DNA of 64,000 nucleotides from G963662905 sp965230045 (GTDB lineage Bacteria > Bacteroidota > Bacteroidia > Bacteroidales > WRLA01), in NCBI GenBank assembly GCA_965230045.1, contig OZ245940.1:1116001-1180000 (forward strand), in the 5' to 3' direction. The notes under the pieces were generated by a model. It was not told the DNA's origin. It saw nothing but the letters and a program-made list of their open reading frames with translations, and made no database searches. A program made the translations under genes and the position numbers. Each line of letters starts with the position of its first letter. Positions within the stretch are counted from its first letter, which is position 1. Of the stretch, positions 36,245 through 45,980 are shown piece after piece.

Positions 36245-38294
36245 TTACTTTACAACAATTGTAAACTCAACCCTGCGGTTTTTCCTGCGCCCTTCCAGGG
36301 TTTCATTCGTTGCTATTGGGTTTTCCTCGCCCATTCCTTCGGCTTTGATCCGTTGGCCTGCAACACCCTTTTCGGTCAGGTATTTCGCCACAGATTTGGC
36401 ACGTTTCAAACTCAGGGATTTGTTATAATTTGCTTTTCCGGTAGTGTCTGTATATCCCGTAATAACAATATCATAATCTGAGTGCGCGTTCATAAAGGCC
36501 GCAATTTCATCCAAAGCCGGATAGGAGCTTTCTTTTAGCTTAGCACTGTTGAGTTTAAAGCCAATAGCCGATGTTTCAGGAAGTTGCACGGGTTCGGGTG
36601 CAGGAAGCTCAACAACGGTTTCTGTTTCCTCTTCCGCAACAACAACGGGTGTTTCAGCAATTAAAGTAGTCGTATCTTCAATAATTAAGCTGTCTGCCGC
36701 AGGTTTCTCAATTTCCACTTCCGGCGCAGGGCAACCTTTAAGTTCTTTCAGGCCGGGGATTTGCGGGCAGTCATCTTCATGATCAGGCACGCCATCCAGA
36801 TCGGTATCCGGACATCCCTGGAACTGCGCTATACCTGCAATATCCGGACAAAGGTCTTTTGCGTCGGAAATACGGTCGCCATCACGGTCTTTTGGCCCTT
36901 TGTATCTCACCGGAATTTTGAAGGCAAAATGAATGTCCACATCGCGGGTAACATCTTTGAACATACTGCCCAAAAGTGTATTCGAGCCAATCCAGAACAT
37001 TCCGAAACGGAAGCCCAAACCGGCGTTAAATTGCCCTAAACTATTGTACTGCAGTGGCATGGAAACGCCAAATCCATAAGTTTCATAGTGCGGCATCAAA
37101 CTGAAATTGGAAAAATGATGCACTTTGTGGATGTCCGCATTTCCTTGTCGTATCGCCAAATAGGGACTGAAATTTAAGAACAGCCTATTATAAAGCTGAT
37201 AATCAAACTGCATATTGATGACGGTAGGCAACTGCATTTTAAAGCTTGTTTCCGTACCGTTCGTACCAAAACGATTGATCAGCGTATCGGTCAAATCCTG
37301 AACATTGTCAATTTTTATATCGGAAATATTCCAGTTTTCAACATTTGCGATAAAATCCTGGCTGTTGTAGCCTTTGTCATAATTTATATATCCCAAATCG
37401 GTTAACGAGATACCTGCTTTAAATTTGTAATCGTATAAATCCCTGCGGAATTGCTCGTCGCTGCCATCCATGGAATAACGGTATTCTTCATGATCGGGAC
37501 GATAGAGGTAAACAGCGCCCAGATCAAGACCTAAAGATGGATTTGCAACAAATTTATAGGAGAAATCTTTCTCCAGGTTTTCGCTTGTTCCATAGCGGAA
37601 CTGCGTAATAAATGCTGATACTGTCTTCATTATGCACGCTGTAGTCGAGGATGTCGGCATACATAAAAGCACCGCCCAAACCCTGAAGGATTTTTAAAGT
37701 AGCACCGGCCTTGATCATGTGTGGCCCCTGGTCGAGCACTACGCGGGCGTAACTGATTCCGTATTCGGCCCAGGTGGAAGTGGTGGTTCGGATATTCTGG
37801 TTGGTGAGCTTTTGATCGAGCAGGGGTTCGTAGTCCAGATTGTTATATAAAAGCACGGCCAGGTCTTCTGAAATATTGTCCGCATTCACGAATGTGCGCG
37901 CCCGGCTGGTAAATGCAAAGGAGCTTTTTTCATCTAAGGCAAGCATAAAACCGGCAGCACCAATTCGTGCATTGACCAAAGCGTTTTTCGGGTCGCCATT
38001 TAGATTTTGCTTCAGGTATTTTTTATGATAATCTTTCGTATCGTAATTGCCGAATTTGAAGAGCTGAGAACGCTCAAGACCCAGGTAGTCGTTAAATTCC
38101 TGGGTGGAGAAATCAATAATGCTCATGTCGAAACGATATCTCGATGCAGCAATATCAGCGGGCTGGTAGCCAATAACCGATACTCCGGCATAAGGGCTGT
38201 GAACAAAAGGCAGGAACTCCTGTGCCCGGATATTGCCGATTCCGATCAACAATAGTAAAATGGCAAAAATGTGGGGTCTGGTGTTTTTGGGCAT
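36245..38294 (-). pseudogene. OmpA-family outer-membrane protein gene with a frameshift
   Basis: Two overlapping frames make up one protein. The upstream frame (38294 to about 37610) starts with a signal peptide (MPKNTRPHIFAILLLL...IRAQ) and reads as an outer-membrane domain to SISIYY. The downstream frame resumes as QFRYGTSENLEKDFSYKF and continues through beta-barrel sequence, calcium-binding thrombospondin type 3 Asp repeats (DRDGDRISDAKDLCPD, DTDLDGVPDHEDDCP), a Pro/Glu-rich linker and a C-terminal OmpA peptidoglycan-binding domain (GYTDTTGKANYNKSLSLKRA, GMGEENPIATNETLEGRRKNRRVEF). The span is 2050 nt, i.e. 3n+1, so one base is inserted or two lost between about 37554 and 37672. It could be a real mutation or a sequence error. 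Restored length about 682 residues; likely an envelope-anchoring or T9SS-associated protein. Confidence 0.85.
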
Positions 38295-38432
38295 AATCTT
38301 GTGGTTTGGTATGGAAAGATAGACACGGTTTTTCAATGATAGTTGCCTGAATCATAGGGTGACATTGCCAACAGGCAAATGCGAATGATTAGCGGGAGGT
38401 ACCATTGTGCGTCGCTTTTGCCTTTCTAAGCC

Positions 38433-38779
38433 TAGCCTGATTAATTCATGAAATTTCGTCATGAGAGCACAAAACGCAATAAGAGCAAGGGAGCGCATAT
38501 TTTTGGCGCACAGGAATAGCCGTAGCTATTTCAAGCCGGAACATGTGTTAGAAGATCGTTATGAGAGCTGAAAATGCAATAAAACAATGGGATATAAAAT
38601 TGATACATAGCACCGCTATGGAGAGATTTTATATTCCAACAAGGGGTTGTTTTGCACCAGTTTCAGCTCGTAATAGATTTTATAATACATGTACCGGGTT
38701 TAGCACCAAAAAGATAGCATTCCTTTCTATTGCAGCAGTTTATGCTCGTAATAGAATATTTTGTGAAATAATCAGGCTA
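38433..38779. repeat. Element D, copy 1 (347 bp long-hairpin element)
   Basis: Ends TAGCCTGATTAATTCA and TGAAATAATCAGGCTA are inverted repeats. The left and right halves are imperfectly complementary over most of their length. A second, internally nested hairpin (GGGATATAAAAT/ATTTTATATTCC with ATAGC/GCTAT inside) sits in the middle and is missing from copy 2 at 56052. No coding capacity. Confidence 0.75.
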
Positions 38780-39283
38780 TGTGGGGTGCATATCTCTATA
38801 CCATCCAGAAAGAAAAGAAAGAGGAAACTGCCTATAAGATCAATCAAGCTCCGTCACGGGCAATTTCGAAAAGAACCTAATGCACCAAATAATGACAGTT
38901 GTATGTACGTATGCAGTTATTTGAATATAAATACAGCGCTTTTTTCTATGGTTTATTATTTTAACCTTAAATAGTTATTGGATATTAATATATATTACAG
39001 ATAATGAGGCTAATATAAAATTTCGGGGTAAACTAATTTTTTTTTGAAGTTTATGGATTTATTCTAAAATAATTCGTAATATTGCAAAGATATCTGCATA
39101 ATATTTCAGTTTTACCGTAACACTTTTCATCTCAAAACCGGAAGATTATTATAGTTCTTTTGCATTACCCGATCAACTGATACTTGCTCTTATTCTGTTT
39201 TTAAAATATATGACTGGATTTTTCTGTGTAATTTATTAGAGTAATGCCTGTTTTTATTTAGAAGAATAACAAAAATATTTAAA
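38780..39283. other. Gap before the first Asp-box protein gene
   Basis: No gene seen. AT-rich; contains only an open frame made by element D sequence, which has no protein-like features. Confidence 0.5.
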
Positions 39284-40552
39284 ATGAAAACCAAAACCAA
39301 CCTCCTCCTTGCCCTCATGCTGATAAGCTTTGCGCCAATGCTCCATGCACAGGATTTTTGGGAGCAACTTTATTTTCCCGACACAGTAACCATTCGTTGT
39401 TTAACAACAAATGATTCCGGATACATTTTTGTGGGTACGGGATATAATAACGAACCCGGCGGGCTTTATCGTTCTGTTGACAATGCTTTAAGCTGGGAAC
39501 TTGTATTGGATGCGGGGAGTTTTACGGTTCAGTCCATTGCTGTTGACGAGGCAGGGAAAATCTATATAGGAAAAACAGGTTTGGACAGGTTTATGGTTTC
39601 AAAAGATAATGGGGACACATGGGATGTTATTGATCTGCCTCCGCCCTCCTATAGCAATATATTGAAAATCCTCTGCGTTGGACTGGATACCATTTATGTT
39701 GGTTCCTGGGAAGATGCAGGGGCCTTTATAACGAATACATTTGATGGTGGCGAAACCTGGCAGCACTGCTTTATAACCGACCAATATGACGAATATGTTA
39801 CCGACATAGCAATATCCGGCAATGACGAAATATTTGTTAGTGTAAGTGGTTTTTCCTTGGGCCAGGGCGGTGTTTACAAATCCGTTGATTGGGGGATAAC
39901 ATGGGAATATGTAGGGTTGCTGAACCATCAAGTGGAAACTATAGAAATAAACCCGGACAATGATGTGTTTACGGGCGACTGGTGGGTTTTGAACGACAAT
40001 CCCTACTTTGGTATTCATGCCCTTTATCAGGGGGCAGATACCTCGGAACTGGTGCTCGATGCTTTTCATGCAAACGATATCGTTATTGACCCTGAGGGGG
40101 TTATCTATGCTGCCGCAAACGAAAGGGTAGCACGCTCTTTTGATAACGGGCAGAACTGGGAGCTTATTGATGATGCACTGTCTTTCACTATCAAGTATTT
40201 AAATATCAGCTATGACGGCTATTTATATGGGGCACGTTACAATCGCCTTGTAAAAAGCATAGACCCCCTTATTACTGCTTTGCCGCTAATAAACCAAACG
40301 GGCAAAGATCATCTGTTAAAATTGTATCCTAATCCTTCAAGTAAGTATTTGAACATTTTATTTGAAGGAAAAACAAACACAGGCCCAATATATGTTGGGC
40401 TCACCAATTCAGAAGGCAAAAAAGTATTTGAACAAAAATTTGCGTCAGAAGAAAAACTTCAAATAGACATTGGCCACCTGCCTGTTGGGCTGTATTTTGC
40501 GAGGGTACGAACCAATAAGGAATTGCTGTGCCGGAAGTTTATCAAAAGGTAA
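39284..40552 (+). CDS. Secreted Asp-box/BNR repeat protein with T9SS sorting domain, paralog 1
   Basis: 422 residues. Signal peptide ends about MLHAQ (residue 22). The body (about 25-325) is a beta-propeller built of BNR/Asp-box-like repeats (SVDNALSWELV, SKDNGDTWDVI, TFDGGETWQ, SVDWGITWEYV, SFDNGQNWELI), as in sialidase and Ycf48-like folds; no sialidase catalytic set is apparent. A C-terminal T9SS sorting domain follows (LKLYPNPSSKYLNILF ... LPVGLYFARV ... KFIKR). The next gene is a tandem duplicate: the first 150 or so residues are almost identical but the sorting domains differ clearly. Confidence 0.85.
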   Translation: MKTKTNLLLALMLISFAPMLHAQDFWEQLYFPDTVTIRCLTTNDSGYIFVGTGYNNEPGGLYRSVDNALSWELVLDAGSFTVQSIAVDEAGKIYIGKTGLDRFMVSKDNGDTWDVIDLPPPSYSNILKILCVGLDTIYVGSWEDAGAFITNTFDGGETWQHCFITDQYDEYVTDIAISGNDEIFVSVSGFSLGQGGVYKSVDWGITWEYVGLLNHQVETIEINPDNDVFTGDWWVLNDNPYFGIHALYQGADTSELVLDAFHANDIVIDPEGVIYAAANERVARSFDNGQNWELIDDALSFTIKYLNISYDGYLYGARYNRLVKSIDPLITALPLINQTGKDHLLKLYPNPSSKYLNILFEGKTNTGPIYVGLTNSEGKKVFEQKFASEEKLQIDIGHLPVGLYFARVRTNKELLCRKFIKR

Positions 40553-40711
40553 GGCACCATTAATACCCAATCAAAATGAAACATCTGCAAAATTTCCTGA
40601 TTCTTGTTCTGGTGCAATTTTTTACCGATATGGCAAACAATACAAATCCAATTTGATGTTAATCAAATTAAAGTTAATTTTATACCCATATTCTTCTAAA
40701 AGATACAAACA

Positions 40712-42007
40712 ATGAAAACCAAAACCAACCTCCTCCTTGCCCTTATGCTGTTAAGCTTTGCACCAATGCTCCATGCACAGGATTTTTGGGAGCAACTTTA
40801 TTTTCCCGACACAGTAACCATTCGTTGTTTAACAACAAATGATTCCGGATACATTTTTGTGGGTACGGGATATAATAACGAACCCGGCGGGCTTTATCGT
40901 TCTGTTGACAATGCTTTAAGCTGGGAACTTGTATTGGATGCGGGGAGTTTTACGGTTCAGTCCATTGCTGTTGACGAGGCCGGGAAAATCTATATAGGAA
41001 AAACAGGTTTGGACAGGTTTATGGTTTCAAAAGATAATGGAGATACATGGGATGTTATTGATCTGCCTCCGCCTTCCTATAGCAATATCATGAAAATCCT
41101 CTGCGTTGGACTGGATACCATTTATGTTAGTTCCTGGGAATCGGAAGGAGCATTTATAACAAAATCGTTTGATGGAGGCGAAACCTGGCAGCCCTGCTTT
41201 ATAACCGATCATCAAAACGAATATGTTTCAGACATAGCAATATCCGGCAATGACGAAATATTTGTTAGTGTAAGTGGGTTTTTCCCGGATCAAGGAGGTG
41301 TTTATAAAACACTTGATTGGGGGATAACATGGGAATATGTGGGGTTGCTGAACCATCAAGTGAAAACTATAGAAATAAACCCGGACAATGATGTGTTTAC
41401 GGGCGACTGGTGGGTTTTGAATGGCAACCCTTACTTTGGTATTCATGCCCTTTATCAGGGGGCAGATACCATGGAATTGGTTCTCGATGCTGGCTCAGTA
41501 ACTGATATGGTTATTACCGCAGAGAATATTATATATGCAACAGCAAATGAAGATGTTGTTCGTTCTTCTGATAACGGACAGACTTGGGAGATCATTAAAG
41601 ATGAACTATCCTCAAATATAGAGTTTTTAAGTATCAGTTATGATGGCTATTTATATGGAGCAAACTCACGCTGCCTTGTAAAAAGCATAGACCCGATAAT
41701 AACTGATATTGAAAATGACGTGAGGTCAACCTTGGGCAGGGGTATTTTTGTTTATCCAAATCCGGCCGATGATGTTTTAAATGTAATGGCAAAGGGTGTT
41801 GGGGAAAAGCCTGTGGGCCAAATATGTATTTACAAGCTTTCAGGCGAAATGCTTTATTGCAGCGGATTTCCGGCATCAAAATCGGGAAATTTTTTCCAGA
41901 TAGATATCAGTAACTTATCAATGGGTGTTTACTTGCTCAAATACTGCGCCGGCGGTAAGGCATATGCATCCAAGTTTATTAAAGGAGGAAAATCAACAAA
42001 TTATTAA
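40712..42007 (+). CDS. Secreted Asp-box/BNR repeat protein with T9SS sorting domain, paralog 2
   Basis: 431 residues; tandem copy of the gene at 39284 with the same signal peptide and propeller repeats. Near-identity at the N-terminus gives way to increasing divergence after about residue 145 (e.g. WESEGAFITKSFDGGETWQP), and the C-terminal T9SS domain (IFVYPNPADDVLNVMAKG ... LSMGVYLLKY ... KFIKGGKSTNY) is unrelated at the residue level. The papain-like protein gene begins 15 nt after its stop, so these two are probably one transcription unit. Confidence 0.85.
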   Translation: MKTKTNLLLALMLLSFAPMLHAQDFWEQLYFPDTVTIRCLTTNDSGYIFVGTGYNNEPGGLYRSVDNALSWELVLDAGSFTVQSIAVDEAGKIYIGKTGLDRFMVSKDNGDTWDVIDLPPPSYSNIMKILCVGLDTIYVSSWESEGAFITKSFDGGETWQPCFITDHQNEYVSDIAISGNDEIFVSVSGFFPDQGGVYKTLDWGITWEYVGLLNHQVKTIEINPDNDVFTGDWWVLNGNPYFGIHALYQGADTMELVLDAGSVTDMVITAENIIYATANEDVVRSSDNGQTWEIIKDELSSNIEFLSISYDGYLYGANSRCLVKSIDPIITDIENDVRSTLGRGIFVYPNPADDVLNVMAKGVGEKPVGQICIYKLSGEMLYCSGFPASKSGNFFQIDISNLSMGVYLLKYCAGGKAYASKFIKGGKSTNY

Positions 42008-42022
42008 CCTTAAACCGATTTT

Positions 42023-45000
42023 ATGAAAACAACTGATTTTTTCTTTGCAATTGTGCTGTTTGTGGTTTCGCTGCCGTTGAATGCCCAGGTAACGAACATA
42101 AACCCTGATCCGAACGGGGAACCCTGGTGGACTGGTGATGGGGTGCTCCCCCAGCCGGAAGTTGAAGCTTTAGTGCCAGAAATGATTTTAAACCCCGGAT
42201 CTGCGGCTTTGCCCTTGCCTGACGAAGTGTATAATGACCAACTGATTTTCTTTCCTCCCATATTTGAACAAAAAGGAGCTAGCTGTGTACAGGCAGCAGA
42301 AATTGGCTATGTGTTTACTTATGAAATCAACCGCCTCAGGAATGTGCCTGCTGGAGACTGGGCTAATGAGAATGAAAGGGAAAACCTGTATCATCATTTA
42401 TACACCTATAACTTCCTAAACCATGGAGAAGGTGATGTTTACACTAATTATAAAAGTGGTTTTGCAATTATAAAAGAAAATGGCTGTCCTATGTATAGCG
42501 ACTATTATGACATAGCTCTTGAAGGGTCTGGTAAATTCAAATATTGGATGACAAATTATAATAAATATGCCTCGGGGATAGAAAACCGGATCAGTGATTA
42601 TTACAATATTTATTTTGACTATGATTATTCAAGTCTGGAAACCCTCAAACACTGGCTGTCTGACCATAATTCAGTTTTTGGCCCGCAAACCGGTGGATTA
42701 GCTATTATTTCAGTGTTTACTGGAGGGTGGGATATAAATAATACATTGCCTATAGGTACGCCTCATGTAGGAGAACACCTTATAACCCAATTGGGTACGG
42801 AGGCAGGTACAGGCCATGCGCTTACAATCGTAGGATATGATGATAATGTAAAATTTGATTTTAACGGAGATAATAATTATACTACTATAGATGATATTAA
42901 CGGAGATGGCGTCGTAAATTTGTTGGATAGGGAAATAGGTGCTTTTAAGGTGGCAAACAGCTATGGTTCTGGATGGAAAAACGATGGGTTTATTTGGCTT
43001 CCCTATAAAGTGATGCCCGGTCAATTACAAGGCTCAAATAAAGCATATGTATGTGAAGCCGTTAATAATTACGAGCCACAATTGGCAGTAAAAATAGGCG
43101 TAGAATATCCTCAAAGAAGAAAGTTGAAATTTAGTGTTGGATATGCAAATAATGCCAATCAGAATGCAGCTTTATCCGAAAAAGCTTTTAAATCTTTTAG
43201 GTATCAGGGCGGTTTGAACAAAATGAGGGGAGTATATGACGGTCCAATTGAATTTGGTTTAGATTACGGATATTGGTTTATTAATAACGATGTTGGTAAA
43301 ATCTTTCTGATTGTTGACGAATATGAATACACAACACCTTATGTCGATGGAACTATTGATTATTTTTCTATAGTAGATTACCGCTGGAATGAGGAATTTG
43401 AGCTTCCCTGCGACCAGACCAATGTAGCTATATTGGACGCACAGGAAACTATACTTTCTATCGACTACGACCTTATACCCCACGAAACCCCGATAACGCA
43501 GGACCTGAGCCTTTTCAGCAACATGGTCTCCAGGTTCAGTCCAAGCGTTGACAATAATTCTACCCTCACCGTAGAGCAGGGGGTACGCATTGATATGTAC
43601 AGCAGCGATATAAATATAATGAATGGCAGCTCGCTGGTTATTGAGGATGATGTTACTTTTATTGCCAAAAAGGGAAGATGCAATATTGTTATTGATGGTA
43701 GCATCTCTTTAGGGACGAATATTAGCTTTATAGCTGAAGAAGGGGCTGAACTTGATATAATTATTAACAACCAAAATTTAATAACAGGTATCAGTGAATG
43801 TACTTTTAATAATGCGTCAATATATAGCTATGCAGATGAGTTGAACCTAAGCTCATGCTCTTTTACCGATTGTGAAGCAATTTCTTCTTATCGGGGAGAT
43901 GCAAGTATTACAAATTCATTCTTTGTAGATTCCTGGATATATGTTACGGATCAGGATAGTGATCCCAATACAGTCATTACAATTTCGGATTGTAATATCA
44001 GCAATCCAAATGTTTTTACAGGAATAAGTATGTCTAACTGTGGTAAGTATTTTATTCACGATAATATCATCAGAGCCTCTGAGGATGGAATACGCATTTA
44101 TAATTGCGGCAGCAGCAATACCGGGAACCAGAATGTTTATGAAAATACTATTTCTCTTTGTGGAGAATCCGGGATTGAGGCGTTTAACATGATCGGTTCT
44201 ATCTATATGAACCATATTTATAGTAATAAATACGGTATCCGGATGCTTAATGGGAGTAATATTGCCCTTTATGGTAATTCTTCTGCACAATTAAACTCTG
44301 GGACCCAGGAAATCCGGGATAATTCAAGCTATGAGCTCTATATCTCTAATAATAGTTTTCCTTGGTATATCAGGCATAACGTAATTTCTGACAGTGATAA
44401 TGCAGGCAATCCTACAGATCCTATCCTGTATTACAATGTTAGCGGAAGTGGCGATGTATCCCTAAAGGATATTGAATACAATTGCTGGGGTACCAATTTT
44501 GTTGCATCCCAAGATCTTTATCCCCATTCATATTTCGACTATTTGCCCACCTGGTGCCCTGGAGGATCGGGAGCTATAACCCCAACTGCTGAGCAAATGT
44601 ACAGCGATGGCCAGGAAGAGTTCGCCGCACAGCAATATTCCGATTCCAAAGCTACCTATACTTCCCTGATAGATACTTATCCAAAAACTGTTTATGCCGC
44701 CTCGGCCATGAAAGAACTGACTGTACTGGAACAGTTTGCCGGTGACGATTATTCCTCACTGCAAAACTATTTTGCCACAAACGACAGCATTCAGACCGAC
44801 ACCACCCTGCGCAAACTGGCTCTCAAGCTTTGCAATGTTTGCGACATCAAACAAGAAAACTGGCCAAGTGCCATCGACTATTTTGAAAACATTATCAGTA
44901 ATCCAGAAACCCTGGAAGACAGTGTTTTTGCCATCATAGACCTGGGATACGTCTATTTTCTGATGGAAAACAGTGGGTTTAAATCGGCTTATGAAGGCCG

Positions 45001-45385
45001 CTTTAAAGAATACATTCCAAAAAACAAGCAAAAATTCCGTGAGCACAGGGATTACCTGCTTACTTTGTTGCCCGGTACAAAATCAAAACAGCTCGAAATG
45101 CCAAATACCGCTTCGGCAAAACAAGCCGAACTGATTGGCAACAGCCCGAACCCATTCAGTGAAAGTACAGTGCTATCCTACAGGATTTTGCAAGAAGGAA
45201 ATGTGGAAATCAGCGTGATGGATGCTTCCGGTCAGCTAATCAAGAAAGAAAATCTCGGTGCAATGCCCAAAGGTACTTATGAATATTACCTGAACACAGA
45301 AGCCATGTCGATGGGCATGTATTTCTATTCCATTTCTGTAAATGGCCAAACCTTTGACATCAAAAAGATGACGAAAATCAGATAA
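42023..45385 (+). CDS. Large T9SS-exported protein: papain-like protease domain, dockerin-like insert, beta-helix
   Basis: 1120 residues. Signal peptide about 1-22. C1A-like peptidase domain about 70-345 with Cys88 in FEQKGASCVQAA, His265 in GHALTIVGYDD and Asn312 in VANSYGSGW. The Cys region departs from the usual QGxCGSCW. Between His and Asn sits a dockerin/EF-hand-like calcium loop pair (DFNGDNNYTTIDDINGDGVVN). Residues about 500-860 have Asn/Ser-rich short repeats typical of a right-handed parallel beta-helix, then a TPR-like helical part (about 870-1020) and a C-terminal T9SS sorting domain (NSPNPFSESTVLSYRI ... MGMYFYSISVNGQ ... KMTKIR). Probably a surface or secreted protease/adhesin; target unknown. 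Confidence 0.8.
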   Translation: MKTTDFFFAIVLFVVSLPLNAQVTNINPDPNGEPWWTGDGVLPQPEVEALVPEMILNPGSAALPLPDEVYNDQLIFFPPIFEQKGASCVQAAEIGYVFTYEINRLRNVPAGDWANENERENLYHHLYTYNFLNHGEGDVYTNYKSGFAIIKENGCPMYSDYYDIALEGSGKFKYWMTNYNKYASGIENRISDYYNIYFDYDYSSLETLKHWLSDHNSVFGPQTGGLAIISVFTGGWDINNTLPIGTPHVGEHLITQLGTEAGTGHALTIVGYDDNVKFDFNGDNNYTTIDDINGDGVVNLLDREIGAFKVANSYGSGWKNDGFIWLPYKVMPGQLQGSNKAYVCEAVNNYEPQLAVKIGVEYPQRRKLKFSVGYANNANQNAALSEKAFKSFRYQGGLNKMRGVYDGPIEFGLDYGYWFINNDVGKIFLIVDEYEYTTPYVDGTIDYFSIVDYRWNEEFELPCDQTNVAILDAQETILSIDYDLIPHETPITQDLSLFSNMVSRFSPSVDNNSTLTVEQGVRIDMYSSDINIMNGSSLVIEDDVTFIAKKGRCNIVIDGSISLGTNISFIAEEGAELDIIINNQNLITGISECTFNNASIYSYADELNLSSCSFTDCEAISSYRGDASITNSFFVDSWIYVTDQDSDPNTVITISDCNISNPNVFTGISMSNCGKYFIHDNIIRASEDGIRIYNCGSSNTGNQNVYENTISLCGESGIEAFNMIGSIYMNHIYSNKYGIRMLNGSNIALYGNSSAQLNSGTQEIRDNSSYELYISNNSFPWYIRHNVISDSDNAGNPTDPILYYNVSGSGDVSLKDIEYNCWGTNFVASQDLYPHSYFDYLPTWCPGGSGAITPTAEQMYSDGQEEFAAQQYSDSKATYTSLIDTYPKTVYAASAMKELTVLEQFAGDDYSSLQNYFATNDSIQTDTTLRKLALKLCNVCDIKQENWPSAIDYFENIISNPETLEDSVFAIIDLGYVYFLMENSGFKSAYEGRFKEYIPKNKQKFREHRDYLLTLLPGTKSKQLEMPNTASAKQAELIGNSPNPFSESTVLSYRILQEGNVEISVMDASGQLIKKENLGAMPKGTYEYYLNTEAMSMGMYFYSISVNGQTFDIKKMTKIR

Positions 45386-45428
45386 ATTCTTTTTCGTTTA
45401 ATTCCAAAACCCATAGTTTTATAATTGT

Positions 45429-45764
45429 GGTTCTACACGGAATTTCGTGGAAAGAAATTAGAATGCTATTTCAAACAGATTCCTCCAAAGTTTCCTCATT
45501 CTTCGGAAAACTTTGTCGGAATGACGCGTTTTTATGGAGTCAGGAGGCAAATGCGGCGAGGACACAATAGTATATTTGAAAGATGTCCTCGCCGCATTTG
45601 CCTTAAACGCCTAATAAACAGCGTCATTCCGACCGGAACAAAGCCAAACGAAGTGATTAAGGCTTTGTGAAGGGAGGAATCTGTTAGGGATCAATAGTTT
45701 ATTAATAAATATCTGCATATTATTTTCAAACATTATTGTTACCCACGAAATTCCTAGTAGAACC
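45429..45764. mobile_element. Miniature element C, copy 2 (336 bp)
   Basis: Ends GGTTCTACACGGAATTTCGTGG and CCACGAAATTCCTAGTAGAACC, flanked by 8-bp direct repeats ATAATTGT (45421-45428 and 45765-45772). Inverted relative to copy 1. The core hairpin arms (45546-45563 and 45585-45602) are perfect over 18 bp. No coding capacity. Confidence 0.93.
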
Positions 45765-45869
45765 ATAATTGTGAAACTATGGGTTTTTGTACTTTTATAA
45801 ATTCCTGCTAAATTTCCCAAAAGAAGCAAGAGATGTTTTTCATTGAATGCCGGGTATTCATTTTCTTCT

Positions 45870-45877
45870 TAATTTTG
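45870..45877 (+). promoter_or_regulatory. -7 box for the M16 peptidase gene
   Basis: TAATTTTG fits TAnnTTTG, about 103 nt before the ATG. Confidence 0.4.
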
Positions 45878-45980
45878 TAGCTACCAAATGATTGTAGGTG
45901 CAGCACATTAGTAGCTGAGCCTGTTCCTTGAAACAGTAATGAATTAAATCACTTTATAACATCACCTAATTAATTGCATT

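Noticed and set aside
38561..38974. 137-codon open frame in the gap before 39284
   Set aside because: Largely element D sequence; no protein-like features.
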